This document shows positions 52,224-61,890 of a stretch of DNA of 64,000 nucleotides, piece by piece. Origin of the DNA: Pirellulaceae bacterium (lineage in GTDB: Bacteria > Planctomycetota > Planctomycetia > Pirellulales > Pirellulaceae); the NCBI GenBank assembly GCA_020852965.1, contig JADYZV010000044.1, positions 1 to 64,000 on the forward strand, given 5' to 3'. Under the pieces are notes generated by a model. That model saw only the letters and a program-made list of their open reading frames with translations. It was not told where the DNA came from and ran no database searches. A program made the position numbers and the translations under genes. The first letter of the stretch is position 1, and every line of letters begins with the position of its first letter.

Positions 52224-53773
52224 GCAATAATGTCGTGTACGACGCGGCAGGGATTGACTCCGGTGAGTCGCACGTCTAGCCCTGCGTGCGGGAAGACCAA
52301 TTTTTCATGATCCAATCCCAATAGATGTAAAATGGTGGCGTGCAAGTCGTACATGGTGACGATGTTCTCTCTGGCGAAATAACCGAATTCGTCGGTCGCA
52401 CCATAGGCCATGCCGCCTTGGATGCCTCCACCGGCCAGCAGCATGGTGTAGCCGTACGGATTGTGGTCGCGGCCGATATCCTCCATATCCTTCCCCTGTG
52501 TTACCGGGGTACGGCCAAATTCGGTTCCGATAACGACGAGAGTCTCGTCCAGCATGCCGCGTTGTTTCAGGTCCGCGATCAGGCCCGCAATGGGTTTGTC
52601 TACTTCCACTGCATTGGCGGGATGCAATATGCGTAGGCTTGAGTGTTGATCCCACTTGGGGACGCTGGTCCCAGTGTGCGAGCACTGTACAAACCGCACA
52701 CCCCGCTCGGCAAAGCGACGCGCGAGCAAACACTGCCGACCGAATTCGTCGGTCGGATTGGCGTCCAACTTCCGACCAAACTTGGCGAATTTCTGCATAC
52801 TGGCCAAATCGGAGGAAAGCTCGACCGTGGGCTTGTCGCCGATCCCATACAGTTCCAGCGTGCTCTGCGACTCGTCGGAGAAATCGAAAACCTCAGGCCC
52901 AGTGGCTTGCATGCGAAAGGCCAATTCGTAGGCTTCGATGCGAGCTTCCAAACGCGAGTCGTCGGTGTGCTCCAATTGTCGACGATTCATAGATTGAATC
53001 AAATCGAGCTGTAGACGTTGCAGTCGATGTTGTGGAATTGCGGGAGCGATGTTCTCAAAGCGCACGTTCTTCATCGATGCCACGGTGCTACCCAGTCGAG
53101 TTCCTTGGTAGGCGGCCGGAAGAAAAGCTGAGCCATAGTTCTGTGCGCCCCCCTGGGATTCGGTCGGTTTGATCGTCACAAAACCTGGCAAGTCTTGATT
53201 CTCGGTCCCGAGCCCATATAGAATCCAAGACCCCATACTTGGTCGCGGGAATAGCGCCGAACCGGTATGAAGCTGCAAAGCCGCCCCGCCATGGTCGACC
53301 CGTTCTGACTTCATGGAACGCACAACGCAACAGTCGTCGATCGTCGATCCGATGTGCGGAAAGAGACGGCTGACCGGCAGGCCCGATTGACCATAGCGAT
53401 CGAACTCCCACATGGACTTCATCAGGTTGCCGGTCCCTGCGAATTGCAACGGCTTCTCGCCTGGAAACGGTTTGCCGTCGAGACGATCGAGTTCCGGTTT
53501 GGGATCAAACGATTCAATCTGTGATAGGCCACCATGCAAGAAGATGAAGATGACATGTTTCGCCTTGGGCGCAATATGCGGAGTTTTCAAACTGAGCGGA
53601 TTGCTCGATTCACCTGCGGTTGCCGTCCGCAGTCCAGCCTCGTCGGCCAGCATGCTCAGCAACGCCAAATGGCCGAATCCGCAACCGGCGCGTTGCAATA
53701 GCTCGCGCCGAGATAGTTGCGAAGCGGGGAGATGTGCGGGGCTAGTATTGGGATCTGAATTCATATGGTTCAT
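52220..53773 (-). CDS. DUF1501 Tat-exported protein
   Basis: From the ATG at 53773 the 517-residue product has a Tat signal (LSRRELLQRAGCGFGHLALL). The DUF1501 fold, related to sulfatase/alkaline phosphatase, includes IFLHGGLSQIESFDPKPE, VIGTEFGRTPVTQGKDMEDI and the closing HATILHLLGLDHEKLVFPHA. In planctomycetes this gene usually sits directly behind a PSCyt/DUF1549/DUF1553 gene, as here, but a repeat element of about 300 bases separates them. The frame extends to 53896, but those extra codons lie within the repeat element and the prior methionine is not used. It is coupled to the next gene by a four-base overlap. Confidence 0.92.
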   Translation of the reverse strand: MNHMNSDPNTSPAHLPASQLSRRELLQRAGCGFGHLALLSMLADEAGLRTATAGESSNPLSLKTPHIAPKAKHVIFIFLHGGLSQIESFDPKPELDRLDGKPFPGEKPLQFAGTGNLMKSMWEFDRYGQSGLPVSRLFPHIGSTIDDCCVVRSMKSERVDHGGAALQLHTGSALFPRPSMGSWILYGLGTENQDLPGFVTIKPTESQGGAQNYGSAFLPAAYQGTRLGSTVASMKNVRFENIAPAIPQHRLQRLQLDLIQSMNRRQLEHTDDSRLEARIEAYELAFRMQATGPEVFDFSDESQSTLELYGIGDKPTVELSSDLASMQKFAKFGRKLDANPTDEFGRQCLLARRFAERGVRFVQCSHTGTSVPKWDQHSSLRILHPANAVEVDKPIAGLIADLKQRGMLDETLVVIGTEFGRTPVTQGKDMEDIGRDHNPYGYTMLLAGGGIQGGMAYGATDEFGYFARENIVTMYDLHATILHLLGLDHEKLVFPHAGLDVRLTGVNPCRVVHDIIA

Positions 53774-53798
53774 AGGTTGGCCCTGCAGCATGGTTTTG

Positions 53799-54110
53799 TA
53801 TCGGCCCCATGCCAGCTCGTCTGGCGTGAGCCAAGTTTTATAAATAGAACACGACGAAAACACCCCAGCCTTATTGCTTTTCCACCCGCTCGCCACCTGA
53901 CGTGGCGAGCGGGTGGAAAAGTGGGGGCATTACTGAGAGCCTCGATCTATCTTCAAAACTGGTTCACCTGTGAGACAAGCTCACAGGGGTCCATGGTTCA
54001 TCTGTGAGACAAGCTCACGAGGGGTCCAAAAAAATTAATGTGGTACAACGAGCCGTTCGGGATACCATACAGCTTGATTTAGGTGTTCATGAATAATCTG
54101 GATTAAACAA
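53799..54110. mobile_element. non-coding dispersed element, locus 3 (MITE-like)
   Basis: Parts in order are TCGGCCCCATGCCAGCTCGT (53800), the 20-bp perfect hairpin (53877-53896 with 53902-53921), one 52-bp unit with CCTGTGAG/CTCACAGG stem (53946-53994), a partial unit, and TGTGGTACAACGAG (54040). The outer end is CAGCTTGATTTAGGTGTTCA with TGAATAAT (54070-54098). The outer end is the mirror image of the left end of locus 2. It lies between the PSCyt gene and the DUF1501 gene. Confidence 0.7.
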
Positions 54111-54130
54111 TCGATCGCCTCGACAAGATA

Positions 54131-57100
54131 CTAATCGACAAAAATAAACTCATTGGTACTAAATAGGGCTTGGCAATAGGCGGTCCAAGCTTGGAGTTCT
54201 GCTGTGAGGGGAAGTCGCTGGTACAGGCTACCGCTGGCGGCTTCGACGCGCAGTCGCAATTGTTGTTGGTCGAGCACTCGATCGTACAGTGCAACTTCAT
54301 CGATGATACCTGCGTACCAATCGCTCTGATCGGGCAAGGCGGCGATCGTGAGTGGCGCGTGGCTCTCGACCAACTGGCCGGTGACCGCGCATTCATCGGC
54401 CAGCTCGCCGTTGATGATCAAGCTGCGCTTGCCTCCGCCATAGCGGATAGCCACGTGCGTCCACTGCGCGGGCAGCATAACAAATCGATCATCGTCCGCA
54501 GTCCGCTTGCCACCATTCCCTTCACCTGAGAATTCATAGACCAAAACATTTTCTTGCTTGCCCTCGACTTCGCGCAGTTCCACTCCGCAGCGAAAAATAT
54601 TGTCGGCGACGTTCTCGGCATTGCGAGCGATGACGGTTCCTGCCCAACGATTGATGGGCTGCAACCAGAACTCGCAAGTCATTTCGCCGGTGTGACTATT
54701 TAATGAAGCCACCTCGTCGACTTGCATGCGATGTCCACGCTCCACACCTGTTTCGGATTCATCGTCGAATGGCCACTCGAAGGGGATATTGAATCCAACA
54801 GCCGTATTGCGGCGGCCCAACGGTGCATTGAGATCGACGGCGCCCCAGCGACCAAAGGCCACGTCGTTAAACAGCCCATCCGGCCAAAAGCCACCGCCCT
54901 TCTTTTTCCACTTCATCTCATGGTGGTAGGTGCCGCACGCTCTACTTGGATCGGCCGAGTTGACGGCACTATGCGGCTTGCTCGGACGCTCGCGTTCATC
55001 TAATTCGTTGAGACGATAATAGGCCAGCAGACCATCGGTGTTTTTGACAATGCGATCGTAAGAGGACCATTCTTCGGGGAGGCAGTCGACTGCGTTAAGC
55101 TGTGGTAATGGTTTGGTGTAAGCGGCGATGAACTGGCTGTCGCGTTGCAATTCCTGGTCGGTAGGGGCACGACCGAGCGTTAGCCAATAGGCGCGGCTCA
55201 TACGCTCCGACTCACATTCGCATTGGTGGATCAGCTCGCGCGCAAACTGCCGAGACGTTTCGGTGACGAAGTGGCTGTTGATGAAGAACAACGACTGAGG
55301 CGCAACGGTGCTCTCTTCGCGACGGCCGGCAGGAAAGGACGTATTGGGTCCGTCAAACAATTCAGAAAACTCAGATTCGAGCAATCGTGGACGAGGCAGG
55401 TAGACGGTCCGACGCGGTCGAAAGAATGAGGGATAGTAGTCGTGTCGGATGCGAAAGCCATAGTTGGCCACTTGATAGATTTTGTCTTTGGCGTACCGAC
55501 GCGGTCGTCCCCAACCATCTCGATACAGCATGATACTGCCTCCCATGCTTGGGTCCAATTCGCCGCTAGCGGCCAGCATGCCATCGCGCAGCTCCTCGGC
55601 GGACAAGCGACGCCGGGGCATCCGCCACAACCATCGATTTTCGGGATCGAGCTCAGCGGCCGATGCATTCTCAGCATGCGATTGCTGGTAAGTGCTGCTG
55701 TTGAGCAGCAAGCGATGCATGTGCTTGATCGACCAACCGGAGCGAACAAATTCCTTTGCCAAATAGTCGAGCAGCTCGGGGTGGGACGGAGCTGCACCCT
55801 GCAAACCAAAATTGTCGCTGGTGGACACTAGGCCCGTGCCAAAGTGATTCTGCCAAATACGATTGACCATCACTCTGGCGGTCAAGGGATGATCGGGGCT
55901 GGCTATCCACTGGGCCAACTGCAATCGACCGCTTCCGTCGGTAGCAATAGGCGCATGGTCCTTACCGGCAATAACCTGTAGGAATCGACGTGGTGCTTCC
56001 ACTCCCTGCGTTTTGTAGTTGCCGCGCAGGTAGACGTGCATGTTAGCTGGCTTGGCTTGGTCCTGCACTCCCATGACGGGAACTGGGCCCGTCGGACCGG
56101 CCATCGAGAATTCGACCCACATGGAATCGGGAAGCGTGTCGGCCATGGTACGTGTGCTCATAAAGATGCCGGCCAACGAGTAGTAGTCGAGCGTCGGTAC
56201 GGGATCAAATTTGTGATCGTGACATCGCGCGCAACCGAGAGTTAGTCCCATGAAGGCGCTGCCAGTCGCATTGAGCTGCTCGTCTGCAATCTCCAGGAAC
56301 ATCTGATCTTTGTCGCGTTCGGAAACCGGCTTGGGGCCAGCTTGTAGAAAACCTGTGGCGATGGTCTGTTGTAGATTCCGATCGAGATCGTCGGTTTTCG
56401 GAAGCAGGTCCCCCGCTAGTTGCTCAACAATGAACTGATCGTAAGGCATGTCGTCATTAAAAGCGTTGATGACGTAGTCCCGGTAACGCCACAATAGTCG
56501 ATAGGCAAAGTCGGATTCATGCCCTGCCGCGTCGGCAAAGCGAGCCACGTCCAGCCAATGTCTGCCCCAGCGTTCTCCGTAGTGTGGCGACTCAAGCAAA
56601 CGCTCGACAACGGACTTGAAGGCTTCCTCAGTGTGGTCACCTAGAAAGCTCTCGATCTCTGCGGGTGTCGGCGGTAGGCCGGTCAGGTCAAAGGTGGCTC
56701 GTCGCAACAACGTTAACTTGTCAGCCGGAGGAGCGGGGTTGAGTTGTGATTCCTCTAGCTTATTGAGAATGAAGTGGTCGATCGGGGATTGCGGCCAGGT
56801 CGTGTGCTGTACGACCGGTGGCTGGTATTCACCCATCGGCTGAAAAGCCCAATGGCTGGTACGCTCCTCGGTGAGTACACCCTCCGATTTGGCTGCCGGT
56901 ACCGATTCAAAAGACTCATCTTCTGATCCTGGCCAAAACGCGCCCGACTCAACCCACTGGGTCAAAAGATCGATCTTGTCTTGTGAGAGCTTCCCGTCGG
57001 GGGGCATTTGGTAGATATCGCCGTAGTTGACGGCGCTGATCAGCAGGCTTTCGGCTGGTTTTCCAGGAACGATGGACGCACCGCTTTCACCTCCATGGAT

Positions 57101-57340
57101 AAGCGATTGCCGTGAGTCGACACGCAGGCCCGCTTCGAAATCCGAGTCGGGACCATGACAGTCGTAGCAGTGCTCTACCAACAGTGGGCGGATTTTGTTT
57201 TCAAAAAAGTCGGCTTGCTGTTGTGTGGCCGGAGCTTCGCCTTTCGATTCGTCGGCGATAGACGGCGGCTGGCACGAGATTGCGATTGCGCAAACTGCCA
57301 AGCAGTGGAGGGTACTGTGCGTTTTGCAAATGGAAAACAT
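54131..57340 (-). CDS. PSCyt1/DUF1549/DUF1553 protein with LamG-like C-terminus
   Basis: The 1069-residue product has a signal peptide, then the Planctomycete-cytochrome domain with haem site CYDCH in VEHCYDCHGPDSDFEAGL. DUF1549 follows (LTLLRRATFDLTGLPPTPAE and ERWGRHWLDVARFADAAG), with a second haem-like CARCH in LTLGCARCHDHKFDP. DUF1553 contains ARVMVNRIWQNHFG. The last 250 residues look like a LamG/concanavalin-type fold (AVGFNIPFEWPF, then MTCEFWLQPINRWAG), consistent with glycan binding. Such proteins are planctomycete-specific and poorly understood; a role in surface glycan breakdown or electron transfer is proposed. It starts 39 bases after the sulfatase gene. Confidence 0.92.
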   Translation of the reverse strand: MFSICKTHSTLHCLAVCAIAISCQPPSIADESKGEAPATQQQADFFENKIRPLLVEHCYDCHGPDSDFEAGLRVDSRQSLIHGGESGASIVPGKPAESLLISAVNYGDIYQMPPDGKLSQDKIDLLTQWVESGAFWPGSEDESFESVPAAKSEGVLTEERTSHWAFQPMGEYQPPVVQHTTWPQSPIDHFILNKLEESQLNPAPPADKLTLLRRATFDLTGLPPTPAEIESFLGDHTEEAFKSVVERLLESPHYGERWGRHWLDVARFADAAGHESDFAYRLLWRYRDYVINAFNDDMPYDQFIVEQLAGDLLPKTDDLDRNLQQTIATGFLQAGPKPVSERDKDQMFLEIADEQLNATGSAFMGLTLGCARCHDHKFDPVPTLDYYSLAGIFMSTRTMADTLPDSMWVEFSMAGPTGPVPVMGVQDQAKPANMHVYLRGNYKTQGVEAPRRFLQVIAGKDHAPIATDGSGRLQLAQWIASPDHPLTARVMVNRIWQNHFGTGLVSTSDNFGLQGAAPSHPELLDYLAKEFVRSGWSIKHMHRLLLNSSTYQQSHAENASAAELDPENRWLWRMPRRRLSAEELRDGMLAASGELDPSMGGSIMLYRDGWGRPRRYAKDKIYQVANYGFRIRHDYYPSFFRPRRTVYLPRPRLLESEFSELFDGPNTSFPAGRREESTVAPQSLFFINSHFVTETSRQFARELIHQCECESERMSRAYWLTLGRAPTDQELQRDSQFIAAYTKPLPQLNAVDCLPEEWSSYDRIVKNTDGLLAYYRLNELDERERPSKPHSAVNSADPSRACGTYHHEMKWKKKGGGFWPDGLFNDVAFGRWGAVDLNAPLGRRNTAVGFNIPFEWPFDDESETGVERGHRMQVDEVASLNSHTGEMTCEFWLQPINRWAGTVIARNAENVADNIFRCGVELREVEGKQENVLVYEFSGEGNGGKRTADDDRFVMLPAQWTHVAIRYGGGKRSLIINGELADECAVTGQLVESHAPLTIAALPDQSDWYAGIIDEVALYDRVLDQQQLRLRVEAASGSLYQRLPLTAELQAWTAYCQALFSTNEFIFVD

Positions 57341-57379
57341 GGATACTTTTTGCTATCGGGTGCAGTTGTCAGCAGAGTT

Positions 57380-58729
57380 TCATTTCAGCGCTTCCAGGCG
57401 AGGAATGTCGAGCTTATTCTGGTTGTCAACTAGCGCGGTCAACTCGGCAACACGTTGCGGATGTGAGTCGGCCAAGTCTTGCGTTTCGTTGGGATCATTG
57501 GCAATCTCAAACAACTCCACTGGCTGGGCTTTGCTGTTGATGAGTTTCCAGTCGCCGTGGCGAATGGCGGTCTGCGAGGGGGTGCGCCAGGTGAGCGTTC
57601 GGACCGGCGGCTCTTGTGCGCCTGTGATCAGTGGCCATAGATCGTGCCCCGAGAGTTTCCATGCGGCGTCAACGCGAACCCCTGCCAAACGACAAAAGGT
57701 CGGCATCCAGTCGATGATACAAGTCGGCGAATCGAACCTCTTGCCGACCGGTAGGTGACCGAGCCAATTGATGCAACACGGAATTCGGATGCCACCTTCG
57801 TAGAGTTGTGTCTTCCAGCCGCGTAGCGGCCGGTTGTCGCCAAGTGTCAGGTGGGGTTCATACCGTCCCTCGTATTGCTCGGAAGTTGTTGTCCACGACT
57901 TTTGTCCTCCATTGTCCGACGCGAATACGATCAACGTATTTTCTCTTAGGCCGGCCTGGTCCAAGACGCTCACAATTCGTCCGACTGCGTCATCCATGTG
58001 AGCAACGCTGGCCGCATTGAGTTTTCGCCAGTGCTCGGAGATTCGCCCCTCGAGCTTCTCCGACCACTCGTCAGGTTCGGATAGAGGATAGTGCGGCACA
58101 CTAAATGGAACGTATAGAAAGAATGGTTTGTCTTGGGTCGACTGGATGATGCGGATCGCCTCTTGTGCAATTAAGTCGGTGGCGTGTCCAGGCTCGTCAA
58201 GCAGCTGGTCATTGCGGTGCCAAGTCCGCTCGCCGGTCTTGTAGAGATGCGTATAGGGATCGATCTGACCGCGAAAATAGCCGTAGGTGGTATCGAAACC
58301 AAATAGCAACGGGCGATACTCGGGTGGTGCTCCCAAGTGCCATTTGCCCGTAATATGGGTAGCATAGCCGCTGTCTCTTAGCGCCGCCGGCAGAGTCATC
58401 GTCGTCGCTGGGATGCCCACATCGCCTAGCGGAGTGTACACCCCAAACCGACTCGGCTCGCGGCCAGTAAGCAAGGCTACTCGAGTTGGCGAGCAGGTGG
58501 GCCACACATAATGCTGTTCCAACCGCACACCGGTGGCTGCCAAGCGATCGATGTTAGGGGTCAACTTATCCGAATCGTGAAAACCGACATCAGCCCATCC
58601 CAAATCGTCCGCCAACAGAAAGAGAATATTCGGCCGCTCTCGTTCAGCCTCCGCAGATTCTACGTCGGTCGCCCACGAGGTACCTCCCAAGGCGACCAAG
58701 GCGATGCAACAGACTAGATTCTTGATCAT
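57380..58729 (-). CDS. exported sulfatase
   Basis: The 449-residue product has a signal peptide (MIKNLVCCIALVALGGTSWA), then RPNILFLLADDLGWADVGFH with the metal-binding Asp pair. The formylglycine motif C-x-P-x-R is seen in PTCSPTRVALLTGRE, so the Cys would be converted to formylglycine by a maturase. Further motifs include ITGKWHLG and VFASDNGGQKSWT. It cleaves sulfate esters, most likely on algal-type sulfated glycans. Gaps of 97 bases upstream to the DUF4038 gene and 39 bases downstream to the PSCyt gene indicate one operon. Confidence 0.93.
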   Translation of the reverse strand: MIKNLVCCIALVALGGTSWATDVESAEAERERPNILFLLADDLGWADVGFHDSDKLTPNIDRLAATGVRLEQHYVWPTCSPTRVALLTGREPSRFGVYTPLGDVGIPATTMTLPAALRDSGYATHITGKWHLGAPPEYRPLLFGFDTTYGYFRGQIDPYTHLYKTGERTWHRNDQLLDEPGHATDLIAQEAIRIIQSTQDKPFFLYVPFSVPHYPLSEPDEWSEKLEGRISEHWRKLNAASVAHMDDAVGRIVSVLDQAGLRENTLIVFASDNGGQKSWTTTSEQYEGRYEPHLTLGDNRPLRGWKTQLYEGGIRIPCCINWLGHLPVGKRFDSPTCIIDWMPTFCRLAGVRVDAAWKLSGHDLWPLITGAQEPPVRTLTWRTPSQTAIRHGDWKLINSKAQPVELFEIANDPNETQDLADSHPQRVAELTALVDNQNKLDIPRLEALK

Positions 58730-58826
58730 GGAAACAGCTTCATTGACCGGTTAAATTCGAATGTTCAGTTCAATTCAATTTGATTTTCTTCGGCCGGCTT
58801 GCCCGGCAGGCGCGACCAATTTTATT

Positions 58827-60713
58827 TTACTCACTCGAGAAGTAATTCGTCCTGATGGATGGCTGGCCGAGTTGCTTTGGCGATCGCAAGCCACCTCGAT
58901 CGAGTACAAAAACCCAGTCGTCATCCGTTGGAGGCTCGGGTACAGCGTCCCACCCTTCGTCGAATTGCTTTGCATCCACGTCGATTCGAGCGGCAGAGCG
59001 TGGGTCAAACCAATAGGCCTCAGCGGGTTTCGCGCTGTCGATATTGTCTGCAACATCGAGTACGACGGTGCGTTTGGATGTGCTGCGGGGGAGGTAGACA
59101 ATCCAGTCTCCGTCCGCGGTGTGCGCCGCGTGAGGAATGGTCATGTCGTTAGCCGAACAATCGGCAACGGAAGTTATTGCGACCGTCATGAAAACGGTGG
59201 ATTTCGATGTAGGAATCCCGGCAGCATTGATGGTGCAGCGCGTAGGGGTCAACTCCCACCATGGCAACGTGGTAAATAGTTCTCGCATTGCGCGCAGCTC
59301 ACCGGAACCCTCCAAGTTCAGGGCTTGGGGCCATGGTACGGTTGCCTCCGTTTTCTTACCTGTCTCGCCGTTGGGGTCTTGGGGATCGTAGAAATTCCAG
59401 ACTCCGAACGCACCGTAACCATATCCCGCCGCACCGCTAAGCATGGCGGTCCAGCATTGCCAACGTGTGTGATACGCATGTTCTTTGTCGCTGGCGCGCT
59501 CGTAAAAGGATTCGGCCTGCAGAGCAGGGCGCGTTGGATGCAGCGCTCGCACTTCGGCCAATCGCGGAGCGATGCGCAGAATGTCTGGCTGCTTCTGCCC
59601 GGTTTGCAACCAATGGTGATCGAGCCAGCCTGACGAATGGAATGCGATAGAGGATTGTCTATCGTGCGGGCTAGGCCAGTCGGTCCGCCCACTGGGATGG
59701 ATCGACAAAAGGTGTTGATACGGATTGTGCGCAGCGACCGCGTTGCCCAGTTGGTTGATTTGTTCCTCCGTCCACTGACAATCATTCATCGCATATTGAT
59801 ACTCGCCCGAAAGGCTCCATAAACCGTTGTAGGCTCCGTATCGAACGGCCAAGTAGCTACTGATCCGCACTGCCGATTCGTGATCAAAGAAGCAATTCAT
59901 TTTGCCAAACCAAGTCGGCTGAGCACCGACAGCCATGCCATGTTGCCAGAGCGCGTTCATGCGCTGATCGAGCGAGTCGAAGTAATCGGCGTTCAATCGC
60001 TGCAGGTCTGCATCGGGAAAAGGGTATCCCCCTTCGTTGCGTTGGCCCGCCGGCTCGCGAGTGTCACCGAAGCCGCGCATGTACGACATCAGGATCATGG
60101 TATAGCCCTTGGACTTGCGATCGTCCAAGTACGTGTAGAACGGCCCGTCGCTATTCTCACCCAAACCGCAACGCTGGGTATTGATCGACCAATTGGTATC
60201 CGCCAAGAGCAAAAACGGTGTTCCGTCAGCATGTTGGAAATAGCGTCCGTTGGGTGCGGCCTGGAGATGTCCTCGCAAATTGGGGTTGGCTGCAATTTCC
60301 GACGAACTGGGTTCGATCACTTCGATTTTGCCAGAGCGATTGGCCAGGCCCGAATCGCGCGACGTCGTTTCGTAAGTCCAGACACCTGCCGCTGGTGGAG
60401 CGAAGCGCACGATGTAGCGTTTGTCACCATCGAAAAAGGCTTCCAACGTCAAATGCTGACCGGAAGCTACGTGTTGAAACGTGGCTGTAACCGGGAACTC
60501 CCACCAATCGTAGCTGGAGGTCGCTTCGAGCTCGATATCGAGCGGAGCCCACTGGATTGTCTCAAGCGGCGCAGTTTCAGTCGAGCCAGCGGTCTTCAGC
60601 TGCCGCTGTGAATTCTGCTGAACTGCGTCCTGAGCGCTGACGATCGTCGGCAGTAACAAGCTCGAAAGTAGCAAAACTAACCATGGATAGTACACGTGCG
60701 GGTTGCCTCTCAT
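58827..60713 (-). CDS. exported DUF5060/DUF4038 glycosidase-like protein
   Basis: The 628-residue product has a signal peptide (WLVLLLSSLLLPTIVSAQ). Residues about 45-130 look like a DUF5060 beta-sandwich (WEFPVTATFQHVASGQHLTL). Residues about 140-470 are a DUF4038 TIM barrel (HADGTPFLLLADTNWSINTQ, then SLSGEYQYAMND). A C-terminal putative collagen-binding-like domain follows (DGDWIVYLPRSTSKRTVVLD). Relatives include apiosidase-like glycosidases. The substrate is unknown. The upstream small lipoprotein gene ends one base before this start, so the two are probably translationally coupled. Confidence 0.88.
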   Translation of the reverse strand: MRGNPHVYYPWLVLLLSSLLLPTIVSAQDAVQQNSQRQLKTAGSTETAPLETIQWAPLDIELEATSSYDWWEFPVTATFQHVASGQHLTLEAFFDGDKRYIVRFAPPAAGVWTYETTSRDSGLANRSGKIEVIEPSSSEIAANPNLRGHLQAAPNGRYFQHADGTPFLLLADTNWSINTQRCGLGENSDGPFYTYLDDRKSKGYTMILMSYMRGFGDTREPAGQRNEGGYPFPDADLQRLNADYFDSLDQRMNALWQHGMAVGAQPTWFGKMNCFFDHESAVRISSYLAVRYGAYNGLWSLSGEYQYAMNDCQWTEEQINQLGNAVAAHNPYQHLLSIHPSGRTDWPSPHDRQSSIAFHSSGWLDHHWLQTGQKQPDILRIAPRLAEVRALHPTRPALQAESFYERASDKEHAYHTRWQCWTAMLSGAAGYGYGAFGVWNFYDPQDPNGETGKKTEATVPWPQALNLEGSGELRAMRELFTTLPWWELTPTRCTINAAGIPTSKSTVFMTVAITSVADCSANDMTIPHAAHTADGDWIVYLPRSTSKRTVVLDVADNIDSAKPAEAYWFDPRSAARIDVDAKQFDEGWDAVPEPPTDDDWVFVLDRGGLRSPKQLGQPSIRTNYFSSE

Positions 60714-60714
60714 G

Positions 60715-61116
60715 CTATAACTCTAAGTCGAAATCGATATCGTTGCTTCCCGGCTTGACCTGTGCCGTTAGCGTCGAATTACGGTGGTATTTCGCTGGGA
60801 CGATTTCTTTAACGGCAGGCGTTGGCTCACCGGTTTTCATGTCGATACTGGCGTCTTCATGGGTAAAGATGCGTACCTTGTGTTCACCAGCCTCGACTCC
60901 CGTCTGACTGGTGCTGTACTCCAGCCGGTAGTAACCGTTGGAGTCGGTCTTGCCCATGGAAGGGCGCCCGTTGGGAGGGGTAAATTCGACGAAGGCTTTT
61001 TCCAAAGGCTTGCCGTCCAGAGTCACGGTCCCCGAAACTCCCGACAGTCCGTTGCCACAGCCGGTGGCGAGGCTAATGAAGGCGAGAGCCAATGCGGTAT
61101 GGATAACGCTTTTCAT
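60715..61116 (-). CDS. small transthyretin-like lipoprotein, type A copy 1
   Basis: The 133-residue product has a lipoprotein signal (IHTALALAFISLATGCGNGL; the Cys after SLATG is the lipid site). A single carboxypeptidase-regulatory/transthyretin-like beta-sandwich follows (SGVSGTVTLDGKPLEKAFVE, then GYYRLEYST). This is a common planctomycete lipoprotein family of unknown role. A near-identical paralogue lies at 63388-63789. Its stop is immediately before the DUF4038 start. A related type B protein precedes it (61239-61661). Confidence 0.85.
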   Translation of the reverse strand: MKSVIHTALALAFISLATGCGNGLSGVSGTVTLDGKPLEKAFVEFTPPNGRPSMGKTDSNGYYRLEYSTSQTGVEAGEHKVRIFTHEDASIDMKTGEPTPAVKEIVPAKYHRNSTLTAQVKPGSNDIDFDLEL

Positions 61117-61238
61117 AGGTAACAGCTCTTTCTGATGGGGTGCATTTCTAGCTATACGGTGGCGACAGTTGGCGTCCCAACAGCCACAATGAATTTCGCC
61201 AAGAAAACTTTGGGTGGAGGAACTCTTGGTGAATCCAA

Positions 61239-61661
61239 CTATGGCAAATTCTCTTCCTGCGGCTTGTCCAATTCGAGATCAAAATCAATTTCGTTCTTTC
61301 CCGGTTTGACATCCGCCGTGAGCGTGGTTTCACGGTTGTATTTCACCGGGACAATTTCCTCGACTTCGTCGGTCGGCTCCCCCGTCTTCATGTCGACGCT
61401 GGCTTCTTCGTAAGTCCCAATGCGTACCGTGTGCTGGCCGGGCTCAACGCCTGACTTGCTAGTGCTGTATTCGAGTTGATAATGGCCGTCTCCATCGGTC
61501 TTACCTATGGAGGGGCGACCTGAGATGGGCGAGAATTCGACATAGGCTCCTTTCAAGGGCTTGTCGTCAAGCGTGACGGTGCCGGAAACTACCGACAAGC
61601 CTTTGCCGCAACCGCTAGCTAGGCTAAGAAGCGTGAGTGCGATAGGGAAAATGCTTTTCAT
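61239..61661 (-). CDS. small transthyretin-like lipoprotein, type B copy 1
   Basis: The 140-residue product has the same layout as the type A copy: lipoprotein signal (IFPIALTLLSLASGCGKGLS), then VVSGTVTLDDKPLKGAYVEF and a closing strand set, with an acidic tail (DLELDKPQEENLP). It lies 122 bases before type A and 229 bases after the DUF1559 gene. The end of a second type B copy is at 63914-64000. The two types differ mainly in the sandwich loops and the tail. Confidence 0.85.
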   Translation of the reverse strand: MKSIFPIALTLLSLASGCGKGLSVVSGTVTLDDKPLKGAYVEFSPISGRPSIGKTDGDGHYQLEYSTSKSGVEPGQHTVRIGTYEEASVDMKTGEPTDEVEEIVPVKYNRETTLTADVKPGKNEIDFDLELDKPQEENLP

Positions 61662-61762
61662 AGGTGGCGAGCCATTTTGATTGAGGAGAATTCCTGTGAC
61701 CTCGTCCGCTAATGCTTAAGCCAAACCGGCTGATGCAACGCACGCAAGTTAAATGCCAGCAC

Positions 61763-61787
61763 AACCGACGCGGAGCGTCGGGCCACA
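61763..61787 (-). repeat. inverted copy of the GTGGCCCGACGCTCCG repeat
   Basis: CCGACGCGGAGCGTCGGGCC followed by ACATT is the reverse complement of the 23181-23206 unit with one base missing. Confidence 0.8.
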
Positions 61788-61890
61788 TTGAAAAGCGGCT
61801 AAACACTAGCTGCCGCGTCACCGGAGCGACGCGGCATGATTCGAGTATGCGAATAATCGCTGTCACTCGATAGACACCCCACCTCGCAGC

